DNA from: Trichoplax adhaerens | Lineage: Eukaryota > Placozoa > Uniplacotomia > Trichoplacea > Trichoplacidae | DNA: 64,000 nt | Assembly: GCF_000150275.1 (NCBI RefSeq) | Contig: NW_002060943.1 | Location: forward strand, 1,028,731-1,092,730 | Direction of reading: 5' to 3' | Shown here: positions 11,275-23,200 of the stretch, piece after piece | Numbering within the stretch: position 1 is the first letter of the stretch | Layout of the letters: each line of letters starts with the position of its first letter | Made by a program: the position numbers and the translations under genes | The notes under the pieces: generated by a model | Databases searched by the model: none | What the model saw: only the letters and a program-made list of their open reading frames with translations | Told to the model about the DNA's origin: nothing

Positions 11275-11440
11275 ACTATACTGTACTGATCTGCCCATAT
11301 GGTTCAACATGGGGTCATACTGTAGCACTTCTGGCATTTCACCCTGTCCTACAGTGTATGTACTGTAGGCGTGAGAACGGTGCAGTACAGTACAGTATAC
11401 TGAGTAGTCACTAGTCAGAGTGACGAGTGCAGTAGGTGTC
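11275..11440. repeat. Cluster of TACTGTA/TACAGTA palindromic motifs
   Basis: Within about 165 bases there are repeated TACTGTA, TACAGTA, GTACAGTAC and GTGTACAC words on both strands, many forming short perfect palindromes. Similar clusters occur at 11990-12050 and 12581-12697. Confidence 0.75.
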
Positions 11441-12580
11441 AGTGTACACTAAACACGTACCAGAGCACGCGACTAGAGCGCCTGTGCAGTACTAAAGTAA
11501 TCTAAGACTGACAGGTTTCAAGGTTATGAGGGACTACCCCCATCTTGTCACACCATACACAGAATGGTACTTGATTCACGTGTGATGGCTCCAACTTCCA
11601 GTATCATCATGATACTGTGTGGACCTTTACCCAATAAAAGTTACCTATTTTTAAAGGAGACCTTTCAATGATATTGGATTGAACTGTTGATCGATTGTCA
11701 TGATGTGCAGTCGAGAGTAGAGACTTTGAAGGGTCTCTAAAAAATGGGCAGCAGTCAGTGGCTGTGCAACTCTGGTACCATGGTACCAGACTACCACCTG
11801 TATTTATTAATTCTTCATTTTCTTTTCGACCTTACCAAGTGTGTGGAAATGTTGAGGCACGTGATAGAAGAAGAATGGATTGAAATAGTAGCATGATTTT
11901 ATCTACCAATCAAATAGAGCTTTGATAACGTTACAAGATCGAATGGGCTGCTAGTGTGGGGATCCCGGGGGTGCGCAAACGGGTCAAGTCCTGTACTGTA
12001 CACGGCGTACACTGTACTGTAATCTACAGTACAGTGTACTGTAAACCACGGTCAGCCTTTGTGCCGTGACCTTTCCTGCGAGGTTAAATTGATAGTTCAA
12101 AATTTAAATTAAAATGTGTTGAAGTTTTCTACCTTTAGTACAGTACACTGTATGCCCTGAAGTAACTGAACTGAACAGTATGACGATGGAAAATGGGATG
12201 GCCCGAAAACGGCGGTCCACGCTTTGGTTATAAAAGAATTGATGCAAAAAGAACAGAAGAGAATCCGAACTTTGACTTTACTCTTGACCACCAACGGCTG
12301 GCTACAACTGACTGACTCAAAGTCACTTCTTTTTATTTATTTTCAAATACACAGGACAGTAATAAACTTTTTCAGTTTATAGGTTCGACTGATAGCAGAT
12401 ATTTGACAAGCTTACCGCTACGATGATGAGAAAAGAAAGAAAAGCAATGAATTAATTAAGGTTAAAACTGATCAATTCGTTTTGTATCCTAGGGTCTACG
12501 AGCGGATCAACTAATAAAGTACTAAACAAGACAAATGAACATTTCTGTTTGTGCTAGGAGTTTCGTCCTGTCTCTTGCCT

Positions 12581-12697
12581 AGTACTGTACAGTGTACAGT
12601 ACAATACAGTACAGTACATACCCTACAGTCAATCATCAGTACAGTACGGTACTGTACTGTACTGTACAGTACAATACAGTACATAATGTACTGTACC
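12581..12697. repeat. Dense GTACAGTAC/GTACTGTAC palindromic simple-sequence array
   Basis: This stretch is made almost entirely of the words TACTG, TACAG and TACAA in changing order, so both halves can pair with each other in many registers. It is close to a (GTACA)n/(GTACT)n microsatellite with switched orientation and should form long imperfect hairpins. Confidence 0.85.
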
Positions 12698-13120
12698 ACT
12701 CATTATTAGATTACTGTAGATTAAGTTAATAAGAAATAAAATATTCACAAAACCGCAACACATGTACTAGTATTGTAATTGCGAGCGTCCATGGAGACAT
12801 GATGTAGTTTTACAAAGTGCCAATGAAATTTGTTGAGTTCAGTTTGATCCCAGGACGGTGCTCACGAAGCCCTGTCGTAAACTAGTCTGTCGATCTGCGG
12901 AAGAATGTAAATTATCAACCTAATTAAGAGGTGGTCAGTTTATTTAAAGTGAAGGTAATAACGAAGCAAATGGCATTTAATCTACTCGTATTCTACTAGT
13001 GAACGACAATTCATGTTGCAATTTGGACCCATAATGATTGAGACTGATTGCGATACTCCACGATAGCTGCCGAACAAGCTATGCTAACTTTATTAACTGC
13101 TCTCTACTGCCGGGGACATG

Positions 13121-13777
13121 TACCTCTTTATTAAGTAATTAAATAATTAAAAAGTGCTAAGCACGGCATCTTAAAAACGGGAGGGTAAAGAATTTGTTGA
13201 GTATGCGGTGCAAGGGAGAGAGGCAAATACTGTTAAGAAGTCCCTGCTACTGAGCGGCTAATGATCTCAATATTATGCGACAGGTAAAATTGTGGCAATT
13301 TGCTCGTATTTGCCATCGTATTTTGCAGAAAATTTGCAAGCTTTTATACCTCTTTATTAATTAAATAATTAAAAAGTACTAAGCACAGTATCTTAAAGAT
13401 GGGAGGGTAAAGAATTTGTTGAGTATTACGGTGAAAGGGAGATAAATACTGTTAATAATACTGTTACTGAACGGCTAATGATCTCAAAAATTATGCGACA
13501 GGTAAAATTGTGGCAATTTTCTCATATTCACATTTTGCAGAAAATTTGCAAGCTTTTATACTTCTTTAATAATTCAATAATTAAAAAGTACTAAGCACAG
13601 CATGTTAAAGACGGGGAGGGTAAAGAATTTGTTGAGTATTGCGGTGCAAGGGTGAGAGATAAATACTGTTAAGAAGTCCCTGCTACTGAACGGCTAATGA
13701 TCTCAAAATTATGCGACAGGTAAAATTGTGGCAATTTGCTCGTATTCACCATCGCATTTTGCAGAAAATTTGCAAGC
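13121..13777. repeat. Three-copy tandem repeat, about 212-226 bp per unit
   Basis: Units start at TACCTCTTTA or a variant at 13121, 13347 and 13559. Shared blocks include AATAATTAAAAAGT, CTAAGCAC, GGGAGGGTAAAGAATTTG, ACGGCTAATGATCTCAA, TTATGCGACAGGTAAAATTG and TTTTGCAGAAAATTTGCAAG. Copies are about 90 percent alike by eye, with short deletions in the middle unit. I see no terminal inverted repeats or coding capacity. Confidence 0.92.
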
Positions 13778-15730
13778 CAAAATGATCAATAAACTCATTG
13801 CTCTAGATTCTCTGGTATCGCTCATCTCCCCATACTGTATAACAGCCACTGCAGTTCATAGTCGCTATGTTACGGCCAAAGCCGGTAATGCAGCCCTTAC
13901 CGGTATTGGCTGGCCAGTTTTATACTATTTCCTTTAAATAAAATTTAAATTAAGTTCATAATTTTGTGGTCATGCAAGGCTTTTACAACGCTGCATTCAG
14001 TATGGCAATTATACATGCTCTATTGCCAGAAATAAATTATCCAAGTAGGCAGAAGTAGCCTTTGCAAAAAGATCTTGTTTTTCTAGACTTTTTCAGCCAT
14101 TTTAAAAATTTCTCATATAAAAACATACTGTACATCTATTAAATGTACAGGAATTAGGATGAAATTGGCGCTATACTGTATATAGCAGAAGAACCAGCTT
14201 GTGTGCTTATATTATTAGACTTTTAGACTTTGATAAAATACAAAGTCATACGAGTTTAATATCAGGGCTACAATTCTTTTGAAGCCTATCTAAATTGCGG
14301 TCTATAGTACTTGAAAGGGTATTAATCGTTTAAAAATTACCCTAAGAAATTGGAGTTAATGTGGTATGAGATCATATCTTCCCACAGTAAAGTTGTTATA
14401 TTGCGTATTGGAATAGGAGTATTGCAGTACCTTTCACTGCTAAACGTATGTATCTTGCAAGATTAGTTGAAACCAGAAAGCAATGCAACAATCGAATTAT
14501 TATGCTTTGATGATAATTTTATTAAATATGGGGGATTAGATGAGGCTAACTTGAAAAAAAAATACCTGCGTTATAGCATTTGCCAGCGAATAGGCATCGT
14601 AGGTATAAATATAGATGCGACCTGTACAGTATATTAATTGACATGAGGGAATTTGATAGTGTACGCAAATGGCGTATTGGATAGTAGGAGTATTTATGGA
14701 AGATTCCTCGCAAAGGTGTGCGTGTTCGTAATTTCTCTTCTTACTGAGGAGCTATTCGACTTCTAAAGATCATTTTCATTCACTTCAAGGAAGACTAAAA
14801 CTTGCTATAAACTCTGAGTAGAACGTGCGCGCTTCCACAGGAATTTAATTGAGTTACAACACTATTTATTCTCTTATTAGTTTGTTATTGTGTCGATAGG
14901 ATAAGATATTAATGGAAATACGTTTTTGATCGGCCAGTCCTCTAGTCGAATACTATGTTGCCTTGATATTATCAATACAAATGATAGCCATTACATAACA
15001 ATTTTGATAATAAATTCACTAGTAATATACTGTACAATGGTGTACTTGCTCCTGACGTGATGTCTAATCAGAATGAACATGGTGCAGAAAATAACAAAAA
15101 ATCTCTTTTCATTTGTCAATAAGATGGTTTAGTACTACAGTATCAAGCTACTACAATTACTCATTTAACGACTCAGCAGCCACTAGCTCGCATCATAAGC
15201 ACAATATACCACAAATTATGCCGGTGTATTATAATTATCGATGTCGAGACTCCTATACTACAGTATAATCATTTTTACCATGCTTCCACTAGAAATGTGG
15301 TTAAAATATTAGTCCATTAATAATTCGTTCTTTCGCTTGAGCCTAGATAGATGTATTGAATGAATTGGTTGAGCTCAACAGTAGCTCAATCTTAAAAAGC
15401 TTCTGGAGCGCATACTTTCAAAATGTTCACGAGATGTTCATTCTATTACATTGGGTTGAAACAGGACATAAGTTAGCAAAACGAAAATTGATCCTATGGT
15501 CCTTGACCTTATTCTTTTTAACGATGTCAGTGCATTTTCAACGAATATTGCCTAGATCATCCTATGCATTTGCTAATCTTCTCGAAACATGTTCGAATTG
15601 ACGTTATTTTGTCAAAATGCGTTAGCATGATGAAGACACGGATCCATTTTATTGCACGCGCAGGCGAAAAGTATCAATGTAGAGTAAGGATAGAAACTAT
15701 GTTGAACGCTGAATATCACGTTAAAGTGCC

Positions 15731-15980
15731 GTTATCGACAACTTTTACCTATTGCAATGTCGTCTACTTTGAATAGGCTATTACCCTCCATGTACTGTAC
15801 ACTGAAGCATGATTCAGTAAGCTTTAAATTGACTGTTGTATGGAGTTTAAAGATAGCGTTTAAGAATCGTTATTGACAACTTTTGCCTTTTGCTAGGTCA
15901 TGTACTCTGAATAGGCTAATATATCTACACTAATGAGTGATTAATTAAGCTTTAAATTGACTTTTGTATAGAGTCTACTT
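15731..15980. repeat. Two-copy tandem duplication, 138 bp
   Basis: GTTAT(C/T)GACAACTTTT starts at 15731 and 15869. Both copies contain TGAATAGGCTA, a GTAAGCTTTAAATTGACT or TTAAGCTTTAAATTGACT block, and (T/G)TATGGAGTTT or TATAGAGTCT. The copies are diverged, so the duplication is not recent. Confidence 0.8.
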
Positions 15981-17266
15981 AATCATAGTACTACATTGCA
16001 ATTATTTACCCTTCCTTTATTCGTGATTACTGTACTGATTGTTTATTTGTTCAGTATGGATCGGACCTATCGATACTGGCGATTCTACTGTACTCTCTAC
16101 TGGTTAGCATCAAATATCTTCCTTTAACCCTATCACCACAACACTGATCGGCGTACTGCGGCTATTAGTTAATAATTTACGGCTAGTATGGCGCAACATA
16201 ACGGGCAGACTTACCAAAACTCGCCCGCACAGAATGCAACGCTTGCAATTTTATCTTCTTATTACTCGTATATATCAGTTTTTATATTCCTGTATTAGCC
16301 AGTAAAAAAATGAACAGAAATCATAACCGTCTATCTGTAATCATTTCATTACTCTCAAACTCGCTGAAGACATATTAATTTATACCAGAAAAAAAAAATA
16401 ACTACAAGATTATTCACTCTATCTTGTAATTCACTGATATTATTATTTGTCCTAATAGAAAACACCATTATGAATTATATTCAAGATGGTGTCAATGCAG
16501 AACAAGTAGTGTGTAATATTCATAAATTCCAACTATAACAATTACCTTGATCAAACTAATGTAAGGATGATGACATCACTAGCCTCTATTAACATTAATT
16601 CCGTATTGAATATGCAACCTGTTTACAGCTTTCACTCAATGTTCAATTTTTTCTCTGCATTGTTACAAGTCCTCTATTACCCTGCGGACTTTTACCTACA
16701 TCCAATCATGGCAATTAACGTCACGGTTACCATGGCGAACAAGTCATTTGCATATAGGCGGCCGGATGACTGCGTGCTTTTTCTATCCAACATAAAAAAA
16801 TAAGCTATTAGACTGTAAGTAAAAAAGATATCGTCCAATTTTTACAAGGTAAGACTAACAGGATATAATTATAATTTAAGAAATCATTCTATTACTCCAC
16901 TTGAGCGTATAATCGATATTTCAAACTGATTAATAGACCATGGTCTTGTAAGCGATTAGATATTTTCTGATAATAAATCTAATAACTCTCCAACTAAACT
17001 ATTCTAGGATAGAAGAAAAACTAAAAGTTCAAAATCGACTTAGAAAAAAACTTGTCCTACGACAAGTGGCTATCTTTATTATTCAAGAATAGAATTGAAA
17101 GCTTACTCAGTCAAATTAATCAAGAAAAATCACTCTTTTTTATTCGGTTATTATCCATCTTGGATATTCAGTATCGACCACTGAACACACTGTCGTGGTA
17201 TCAGGCAGTTTTCAGTATTTTTAAACCTGACAAGTGCTATAAGCACGCATAATTAACCATTATACG

Positions 17267-20200
17267 ATGTTAATAATGGAAACGAAGAAATCCTTACTTG
17301 GTTTTTTCCTTTTACTTATTTTTCTACCCAATTTGACAAAAGGTAAGCGTATAACTAGAGTGTAGAAGAAATGGATTATTGCTGTTACGATATTACGATG
17401 ACCTATTTTTTAATAGCGATGCTATTTTGCGTTCAATTTTACTGCAGTGAATAGGAATGCTGCATTATCAGTGCTTGATGATACGTTTCCTCATACAATA
17501 CGTTAAACTTGTTCTTTTAATCAGTGATCTATTTAACTTACTTATCTAACTAGTTGGTCCATCTAGTCATGCGTTTTATAGAACTTTCCAGCATTAACGG
17601 AGTTATTTCCTCTTACAATTCTTAGAATACTCGTACTTTCGACAGTGCAATCTTTTTTCAAGCCTCTGCTATTTAGTGTAATAATCAGATTATCTACCTA
17701 CTTGTCAATTCGTTATAGAAAATTTTACGTAACGAATAGATATTATCCGCTAAGAAATAATTTATCAAACTTAAACGCCTATTGTAATTTGAAATTATTT
17801 GCTACCGTACAAATGCAAGTTATCCATTTCCATTCATTATAATCTTGAATAATCTTACATTTTTTTACTTGTACTGGCTGAAGAGATGTATTTTTTACCT
17901 TTCTAAGTTGTAATATGAACGCTACTAATTTTATTTTTATAGCCGCTTGTGTTTGCGATGTTGATTGTAATGGGCCAGGAAATGCTACTACATGTGGCAT
18001 TGGTCACTTCATGACACCGGCAGGATCATGTTATGAATGCAACCCCGGTTACTAGTAAGTAGTAATGAAGATTCTAGTTTGGTTAGAATATTAATTGACA
18101 AATATTTATGGTCAAAGGAGACAACTTGAAAGTTCTATTAACAACTCAAATAAATAAAACATAATCTACTAAGTTTTATAATGTTATAGAACAGTTAAAA
18201 AATTAATACCACCATGTGATTTTCTTTCCTTTCATGCAGTTGTACTGGAGGAACTGCTGCTCCACAATTGTGCTCATCAGGAACATATAATAACAAGACA
18301 AAACAAGACAGTTCAAGCTCATGCTTGGTAAGTAAAAGCTAACTTGTAAGCATATCTCTTATTCTTTTACGGTGAAACATACATTAATAAATATATACTA
18401 CACATTTTAATATATCAATATTTACACGACTTACGTTGACCATATCACTTCTTGATCATTAATACCATCTTGCATCATTTTTTCAGCTATGTCCTACTGG
18501 ATATAAATGCCCTAATGTTGACCGAAACCCTGAGTTGTGTACTGCAGGTACATATAATAATAAAACCGGTCAAATTAGTTGCACGACATGTCCACCCGGC
18601 TATAAATGTACCGATCCTGCCGATGCTCCTGTTGCTTGCGGAACGGGCTACTACAGTGAAGGTAACACAGCTTACTGTACACCGTGTCCAAGTGGAAAAT
18701 CATGCTCTATCCAAACAACATCCACTCCAAGTCAATGCTTAGCTGGTACATACGCTGCCAATGGCAGTGCATCATGTAGCGCTTGCACAAAAGGTCATGA
18801 ATGTCCTAACAACGAAATGTCACAACCAACTGCTTGTCAAGATGGCAATTATCAACCATCGACCGGTCAATCAGCTTGCATACCTTGCCCTGCTGGTTAT
18901 CACTGTACCGATAAAACTGTAGCAATGGCTTGCACAGCTGGACAATACAGTACCAATGGCAATATGACTTGTTTTACATGTCCAACTGGAACCTATAGTA
19001 CATCAGCCGCTGGTTCTTGCACTGCATGTCCAGCCGGTAAAGAGTGCTCTAATCCAGCTTTACCCCAAAATTGCGCATCAGGAACATACTCCCTTGGAGG
19101 TGCAACATCATGTACAACATGTCCAAATGGTCAGATCGCATTTAATAATCACACTGGTTGCCTAAATTGTGCACCTGGCTACGAATGTCCAACGCCGGGA
19201 GGAATTCAACAACCATGTCCATCAGGAACATATTCAAATGGCGGTGCTGTTAGCTGTACGATTTGTCCGGCTGGTCAATTCTGTTTTGATCCTAAAATTT
19301 CACCGCAAGGTTGTGCTGCAGGAACTTATTCGACGTCTGGTTCCACTAACTGTACAAAATGTCCAGCTGGTGCTACTTGTAGTAACACCGGTATATCAGG
19401 ATATTGTAATTCTGGTGAATACAGTTTAGAAAGTGCAAGTAGTTGTCAAACTTGTCCTGCAGGTTCTTATTGTCCAACTAAAACAGATGCACCTATCCCA
19501 TGCCCAGCTAAAACTTATTCGACAGCAGGTAAAACGTCATGTACTTCCCTTAATGCTAATGAGTATTTGCTAGGTGGTAGTCCAACTGCAACACCATCAT
19601 TGTGTCAATCGGGCTCAGTAGTATCGGATGATGCTACTAGTTGTCTACCGTGTTCATTGGGTTTTATGTGTCCTAATCCAAGTCAGAAACCTATTCCATG
19701 CCCACCGGGTTATTACCAAAATCAAGTCAATCAAACAAGCTGTATTGTCTGTCCTGCGGCGAAAGCATGTCCTGATAGAAGCACAATACCTCAAGATTGT
19801 CCAGACGGTACATATAGCGAAGGAGGAAGCACAATATGCCATGTTTGTCCACCTGGTAGAGTTTGTGTTGATAAAGGAAACTTTAGCAAAGCTATAATAT
19901 GTACACCAGGAACTTACGCACTTGCTCAAGCGACTGGTGCTTCTTGCACGGCTTGTAGTGCCGGTTCATACTGTCCTAGAACTACCGACAACACTGAACT
20001 TGCGTGTCCTCCAGGTACTTATTCATTAGGTAACCAAGCAAATTGTACTGTATGCCCTGCAGGTAAAGCTTGTCCTAACCCAGATGGCTCAGGAATTGTC
20101 GATTGTCAAGCAGGAGAGTACAGTGAAGATGGAGCATCAGCTTGTACGCAATGTCCTGCTGGTACCATGTGCTTATCCATTAATGGTACTAATAACTTTG

Positions 20201-23200
20201 CATGTCCAAGTGGATTTTATGCATTAGCTGGAGCAACAAGCTGTATACCATGTCCACCAGGATATTACTGCCCATATACTGATCAAGATCAAGTACTTCC
20301 ATGTACACCTGGTCATTACTCACACGGCAATGCAACTGAATGTACGTTATGTCCATCTGGTTATGCATGTCCAGACACAGCTGTTTCCGTTACAAATAAC
20401 ACAATTTTCAAATGTCCTGAAGGACAATATTCACTCGGCGGTCAAACAGAATGTAGCCTATGTCCAGCAGGTAGTAAATGTCCATCTATTTATAGCGGAA
20501 TCGAAACATGTCCACCTGGATTCTTTAGTCTTGGAAATTCAGTCAATTGCACAGCTTGCTATGCTGGCTGGCAATGTAACAATCCCGCAATACCTGTAGG
20601 TTGTCCACCCGGTACGTATTCTACCGGACAATCAACTGCTTGTTTACAGTGCGATCGAGGCTTTATATGCCCAGAAAAATCCAGTTCTCCAAGACCAGAA
20701 GGAACGGAATGCCCTACAGGTGGCTACTGTGACGGTCTTCGATTTTATCCTTGTCCAGCTGGTACATATCAACCATACAATCAGACGGAATCGATAAAAG
20801 AATGCGTTACTTGTCCTGAAGGTTATTATTGCGAAGGCCCTGGTGATAGTAGTTACAGTACAGTCTGTCCAATTGGTTACTTCTGTCCTCCTGGTACAAC
20901 ATTTGCCCACCGATTTCCGTGCCCAGGTGGCAAGTTTGGAAATGAAACACAACAAACCACTGAAACTGCAGCATGCCATGCATGTCCTGAAGGATATTTC
21001 TGTCCTGAAGGTGCTACTGGAGGTACGATATGTCCAGCAGGCTACTACTGTCCAGGTGGTAGTTTTGTCGGAACTCAATATGCTTGTCCAGTAGGAACGT
21101 ATAGCAATACAACTGGATTAAGCGATCCATCAGTATGTATTACTTGTCCAACTGGTCATTATTGTCCCGGTGGAGTGAATAGCAAACCATCAACAGCACC
21201 AGTTGCATGCCCACCAGGAACATTTAATCCAGATAATGGCACAGGACATCTTATCAATTGCTTGCCTTGCCCGCCAGGATATGCTTGTATTAATTCAGGT
21301 CAAACAACCTATTATTTAACTTGCATTGAAGGCCATTATTGTCCAAATGGTACAATTGCACAAAATCAATATCCTTGCATGCCTGGTACTTACTCCGGAA
21401 AGACCAATTTAACGGCAGCTTCAGAATGCGATATCTGTCCTGAAAGGTATTTCTGTGGATGGGGAACAACGGGTACAATAGGAAGTGCAACAGGTCCAAA
21501 ACCATGTCGAGCTGGCTATTACTGTCCATTAGGAACTCCGTTGCCTGATTCATTCCCATGCAATGAAGGAACTTACAATCCGTATTATAACTTATCCACT
21601 GCAAATGAATGCTTACAATGTCCAGAAGGCAGTTACTGTATTGGTGGACAAGCAAGTCCAACTGGGTTATGTTCACCTGGATTCTATTGCCCTAACGGTA
21701 CCAAATATGTCGAGCAGTATGCCTGTCCAAATGGTACCTACAACGGTGACTACGGAGCAAAATCAGTCGCTGATTGTAACGATTGTACTCAAGGTCACTA
21801 TTGTGAAAGAGCTGCTATTAAGCCAGAAGAGTGTTGGGAAGGATACTATATGCCTTATGGTGTTAATGCAACAGGTTACTTAATTGGTACAGCAGCAAAA
21901 GGATCCTCCGATTGTATACCATGTCCAAGTGGTTATCGATGCCCAAATGCTACTATCGATCCAATCTCTTGCGGAATATCGTATTATTCAGAAAATGGAA
22001 CTTCCATCTGCTTAGCATGTAAGCGAGGCCATTATTGTGATGATACTCAAACAACCGAATCTAATATGTTAACGAATAAAAAGTGTCCAGCTGGTAAACT
22101 ATGCGGTATTGGATTAAGCTCTGTTTCACAAGCAACCAATTGTAGCATAGGTTATTATTGTCCAGAAGCAACATTAGAAGAAATCCCATGTCCGGTAGGA
22201 ACTTATAATCCCGACAAAGGAGGAAGTAGTCTTGCTAGTTGTTTACCTTGTCCGGCAGGATATTATTGCTTAGCAGCCTCCTCAACAACAACTGGTCTTT
22301 GCGATCCTGGATATTTTTGCCCTACAAATATATCGAATACTCATCTCGGTATCCTTATTGGTTCTTATGGTCCCAAGCAAGAACCATGCCCTCCAAGGAC
22401 ACATTCACTTACATACGGTGGAAAAACTGCAGATGATTGTCCAGGCTGTCCAGGTGGATATTATTGTGAACCTGGTACTAATAACCCAGTAGAATGTCCA
22501 AAAGGTTATTATTGCAAACCAGGGTCAGATAAGCCAGATCCATGTCCTCTGGGAAGTTATGGTAATACCACCCTTCTTGTTTATTCTGAAAATTGTACAC
22601 GCTGCGACCCAGGTTGGTTCTGCGATACCCGTGGATTAATGACACCTACAGGCAAATGTGATGCTGGTTATGTTTGTTACCGTGGAGCTACTACATCAAC
22701 ACCCACTGATGGAGTAACAGGAGAAATATGTCCAACTGGTGGCTACTGTATCACAGGTACTGGAAGTCCATTGCCTTGTCCACCTGGTACCTTCAGCAAT
22801 GTCTCTGGAGCTGTCGATCAATCTGGTTGTACTGCATGCACACCTGGATATTATTGCTCACAAACAAGTCGACCAGAGCCAACTGGACCATGCGATGGTG
22901 GATTCTACTGTAATGGAAGCGCTGTTGTTTCAAAACAACACATAACAGATCCTGGACATTACGCACCAGCTGGATCTGCTGGACAATATCAGTGTCCAGC
23001 AGGTACCTACATGCCACTGCATAATGCATCTATTTGTTGGAGTTGTAAAGCTGGATACTTTTGTCCGGTGGTCGGAATGACAGAACCTATCACTTGTCCA
23101 GCAGGTGCATATTGCCCAACAGGAACTTTTGAACCCAAAGATTGTCCAGCTGGTACATTTTCAAACACTACTCATCTAACCAGTCAGTCAGAATGTATTA

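Larger units (their letters stand above)
11127..17266. other. Gene-free interval between SC5D and the giant receptor gene
   Basis: No exon chain or conserved protein is visible in 6.1 kb. It contains the TACTGTA-rich stretches, the 212-bp tandem triplicate and a 138-bp duplication described separately. The open frames at 15356-15601, 15564-15776, 16567-16803 and 17052-17252 have no recognisable domains. Confidence 0.6.

Noticed and set aside
12511-12699. A 62-residue minus-strand open frame rich in Val, Tyr and Thr
   Set aside because: It lies wholly in the TACTGTA/TACAGTA simple-sequence array; its composition only reflects that repeat.
16567-17252. Open frames of 78 and 66 codons just upstream of the giant gene, considered as an extra 5' exon
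   Set aside because: The signal-peptide ATG at 17267 has an in-frame stop at 17240 and a consistent donor, so no upstream coding exon is needed; these frames have no secretory or Cys-rich character.
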